From Mangrovicoccus sp. (GTDB lineage Bacteria > Pseudomonadota > Alphaproteobacteria > Rhodobacterales > Rhodobacteraceae), in the NCBI GenBank assembly GCA_025800345.1, contig JAOXSB010000005.1, positions 1-44,403 of the forward strand: DNA of 44,403 nt. Direction: 5' to 3'. Shown piece after piece: positions 42,405 through 44,403 of the stretch. Numbering within the stretch: the stretch's first letter is position 1; every line of letters begins with the position of its first letter. Below the pieces are notes generated by a model, which made no database searches, was not told where the DNA came from, and saw nothing but the letters and a program-made list of their open reading frames with translations. The translations under genes and the position numbers were made by a program.

Positions 42405-43321
42405 CGCACCGCACGAGCGCTATAGGCATCCTCGCCTTTAGCCCCCGTGCGGTCGATAAAATCCAAGAAAGCCGCGGCTTTTGGTTTGGCATTGGGCTCG
42501 CTGGGCAGGGTGGCCAGAATATGGCGCTTTTGCTCGGGCAGGCCTGGCAAGGCCCGTTGCAACAGGCCCTGTTCCAGATCGGCTTTGATCAGGAAATCTG
42601 GCAGCAATGCGATGCCGAGCCCGGCCTTGGCCATGCCAGCCACGGCCTCGGCGCTATTGATGCTGGCTTTGGGGCGGCCGCGAATGGTGCGGATCTCGCG
42701 GGTCTGGGTCACCAGCCGCCAGGCCCCATCGGTTTTGCCGTCGCCCCCATGGATCAACACATGAGAGACCAGGTCTTCGACCCGTTTAAGCTCTCCATGG
42801 GCGGCCAAATAGTCTGGGGTCGCCACCAGTTCGAGGGCGAAATCATCCAGCACTCTGGCGCGGCGAATATCCGTGCCCGGCGCACCGGGAAAGACCGATA
42901 GGTCAAAGCCTTCAGAGACCAGTTCCACGGGGCGGTCGATCAAAACCAGATCCACGGAAACGGCGGGATAGGCCGCCAGAAAGGCGGGCAATTGCTGGGC
43001 GATCACCGTGCGCCCATAATCCGGCGCAGCGGCGATGCGCAGCTGACCTTCGGGCCCGCCTTGCAGCATTCCCACCATGCCATCGGCATCGCGGGCCGCG
43101 GCCAGAACCTGTTGTGCGCGTTCGTAATAGACCAGCCCGATCTCGGTCGGGTTGACCCGCCGTGTGGTGCGGTTCAAGAGCCGCACGCCCAAACGCGCTT
43201 CGAGCGAAGAGACATGTTTGGACACCGCTGATTTGGAAATATTCAGCTTGCGGGCGGCTCCGGTGAACCCCCCTTGATCGACCACAGTCGAAAACGCTTC
43301 CATTTCAGTTAATCGGTCCAT
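42401..43321 (-). CDS. LysR-family transcriptional regulator
   Basis: This LysR regulator has 306 residues. The helix-turn-helix is FSTVVDQGGFTGAARKLNISKSAVSKHVSSLE, followed by LGVRLLNRTTRRV, and the LysR substrate domain from about residue 90 (GQLRIAAAPDYGRTVIAQQLPAFLAAYPAV). It has no obvious partner operon on the other side; the next gene upstream is separated by 404 bp. The NRTTRRV motif and overall shape resemble the CrgA/DsdC-like group with many regulator targets. The ligand is unknown. AT-rich sequence with AATTT/AAATT arms lies about 50 bp upstream of its start and may be an autoregulatory site. Confidence 0.92.
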   Translation of the reverse strand: MDRLTEMEAFSTVVDQGGFTGAARKLNISKSAVSKHVSSLEARLGVRLLNRTTRRVNPTEIGLVYYERAQQVLAAARDADGMVGMLQGGPEGQLRIAAAPDYGRTVIAQQLPAFLAAYPAVSVDLVLIDRPVELVSEGFDLSVFPGAPGTDIRRARVLDDFALELVATPDYLAAHGELKRVEDLVSHVLIHGGDGKTDGAWRLVTQTREIRTIRGRPKASINSAEAVAGMAKAGLGIALLPDFLIKADLEQGLLQRALPGLPEQKRHILATLPSEPNAKPKAAAFLDFIDRTGAKGEDAYSARAVR

Positions 43322-43725
43322 CCCGCAGCTCCACCCTCAATCTCAGACTGGCAAATATGATCAGATCAAATTTCGTTCAAATTGTGTCGAAAGAGCGAAA
43401 ATTATTGGGTTTGTTGCCATGAGAGCAGGGATAGCCTTTACCTAAGGGAAGCGGTCGGTGTCTTGCAGGACGTTTTAGCGAAGAACTCTCCCTAAAGTCT
43501 ATGAATTTCCCGCAAAAAACGCCTTTTGCGAGTGTTTTGTAGAAGATCCGGGGTGGTTCGATCAGCCTGTTTCCAGAGTTGATTAAATGGGCCGAGATCT
43601 GTGGCTTGGAAAGGTTCTGCTTGTCTTTGCGCGGCGTCAAATCCTATCAAATGCGCGATTCTGCCAGGGGGTTTTGCGTTATCCCCGGCGGATTTTGGGG
43701 GTTCGGTTCAGATGGGGCAGATGTG
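43322..43725. other. 404-bp gene-free region, AT-richer than surroundings
   Basis: No convincing gene lies here. Near the LysR start there is CAAATTTCGTTCAAATTG (43367-43384), with AATTT/AAATT arms and an 11-bp direct repeat, a possible LysR site. At 43511-43530, CGCAAAA/TTTTGCG forms a 7-bp hairpin with a 6-nt loop, followed by a short TTTT at 43535-43538. A short transcript ending there is possible. Open frames across the region do not look like protein. Confidence 0.45.
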
Positions 43726-44172
43726 ATGCGTATTTTGGTGGATGGGGATGCTTGCCCGGTGAAAACCGAAGTGCTGCGCGTGGCAAGCCGCCATGGGGTG
43801 GCGGTGGTGATGGTCTCGGATGGGGGCATTCGTCCCTCTGCCTGCCCGGGCGCGGAAATGGTCTATGTCTCCGAAGGGCTTGATGCGGCGGATAATTGGA
43901 TTGCCGATGCGGCGCGGCCTGGGGATCTGTGCGTGACCGGGGATATCCCCTTGGCGGCGCGGGTGATCGCGGCAGAAGGCATGGTTTTGACCTTTGCAGG
44001 AGAGCTTTTGGATGCGGGCAATATTGGCCCGCGTTTGGCGCAGCGGGATTTGATGGCGGCTATTCGCAGCGCTGATCCGTTTCATCGTGGCGGCGGGGCC
44101 GGGTTTGGCAAGGCCGAGCGGGCACGGTTTTTGCAAGCATTGGATCGGATCTTGGCCCAGGCTGGCCATTGA
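43726..44172 (+). CDS. YaiI/YqxD (DUF188) family protein
   Basis: This protein has 148 residues from ATG 43726; upstream in-frame sequence is not family-like. The signature ILVDGDACPVKTEVLRVA starts the protein, with DAADNWIADAARPGDLCVTGDIPLAARV and NIGPRLAQRDLMAAIR later. The acidic residues resemble those of PIN-like nucleases, and a nuclease role has been suggested for the family but not settled. Length and motifs match YaiI. The next gene, a HAD hydrolase, starts about 80 bp downstream. Confidence 0.92.
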   Translation: MRILVDGDACPVKTEVLRVASRHGVAVVMVSDGGIRPSACPGAEMVYVSEGLDAADNWIADAARPGDLCVTGDIPLAARVIAAEGMVLTFAGELLDAGNIGPRLAQRDLMAAIRSADPFHRGGGAGFGKAERARFLQALDRILAQAGH

Positions 44173-44251
44173 CCGACCCCGCCACTGGCGACATCCCCCT
44201 GTCATGGAGCGGTGCCAAAAGGCGGTGCGGTATTTGATATGCGAGGCGCGT

Positions 44252-44403
44252 ATGGCGATTGAGGCAGTGGTGTTTGATCTGGGCCGGGTGTTGATCCATT
44301 GGGATCCGGAAGGTTTTTATGATCGTCAGATCGGCCCGCAGGCGCGGCAAGCGCTATTTTCCCAAGTGCCGCTCTATGAGGTTAATGCCCAGATTGATCT
44401 GGG
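44252..44403 (+). CDS. HAD-superfamily hydrolase, truncated by window edge
   Basis: Only the first 50 residues are present. MAIEAVVFDLGRVLIHWDPE has the HAD motif I, but in the form FDLGRVLI, where Asp10 of the usual DxD is followed by Gly rather than Asp. This is common in haloacid dehalogenase/YihX-type members (FDLGGVL). The rest (GFYDRQIGPQARQALFSQV) is a cap-domain beginning. The substrate cannot be told. Confidence 0.7.
   Translation, partial: MAIEAVVFDLGRVLIHWDPEGFYDRQIGPQARQALFSQVPLYEVNAQIDL

Noticed and set aside
43579-43725. Extending the DUF188 gene upstream
   Set aside because: The frame is open but residues before ILVDGDACPV do not resemble the family, whose proteins start at this point.
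1-44403. CRISPR arrays, tRNA or rRNA genes, insertion sequences, phage genes
   Set aside because: No regular spaced repeats, cloverleaf-like or rRNA-like sequence, transposase or integrase motifs were seen on either strand; short RNAs could still be missed by eye.

Overview
The window is a chromosomal segment of high G+C content. It reads as an alphaproteobacterium, most likely of the Rhodobacteraceae/Rhodobacterales. That placement is an inference from codon use, from the arrangement of the valine and leucine catabolic operons, and from the styles of the TRAP, Liv, SfsA, Map and CinA proteins. No rRNA or tRNA gene, CRISPR array, insertion sequence or prophage gene was recognised.

Layout. 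Positions 1-8415 hold housekeeping and scattered genes: a truncated c-type cytochrome and an overlapping alpha/beta hydrolase, a THUMP-type RNA methyltransferase, an 88-residue unknown, a peroxiredoxin, an FAD reductase, rsmD, an orphan TRAP binding protein, map and sfsA. Positions 8666-12496 are a valine-degradation operon (acyl-CoA dehydrogenase, 3-hydroxyisobutyryl-CoA hydrolase, mmsB, enoyl-CoA hydratase). It is closed by a clear intrinsic terminator and preceded by a pair of related 13-bp motifs.

Positions 12738-26023 are eleven same-strand genes and the most interesting block. They encode an AMP-forming acyl-CoA ligase, a complete Liv-type ABC importer (two ATPases, two permeases, a binding protein), a phenylacetate-CoA-ligase-like protein with an altered phosphate loop, a thiolase, a short-chain dehydrogenase, a hybrid PAS histidine kinase and an OmpR-type regulator. 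Together they look like an uptake, CoA-activation and chain-shortening system for an unidentified carboxylic acid, with its own sensor. Long hairpins sit in the gaps around the binding-protein and ATPase genes.

Positions 26085-31850 are accessory. They hold an HxlR regulator divergent from a tandem NTF2-like protein with palindromes between them, a second NTF2-like protein with an odd leader, a COG0523 GTPase under a probable Zur box, a DUF938 methyltransferase, a serine-hydrolase pseudogene with an internal deletion, and a low-G+C foreign-looking gene of unknown function.

Positions 32077-39818 (minus strand) are a leucine/isovalerate operon: tetR, ivd, mccB, mccA, a glutathione transferase, hmgL and a methylglutaconyl-CoA hydratase, almost without gaps. 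Positions 39974-44403 hold cinA, a GNAT acetyltransferase and an OmpA-domain protein with overlapping ends, a LysR regulator, a 404-bp gap, a DUF188 protein and the start of a HAD hydrolase.
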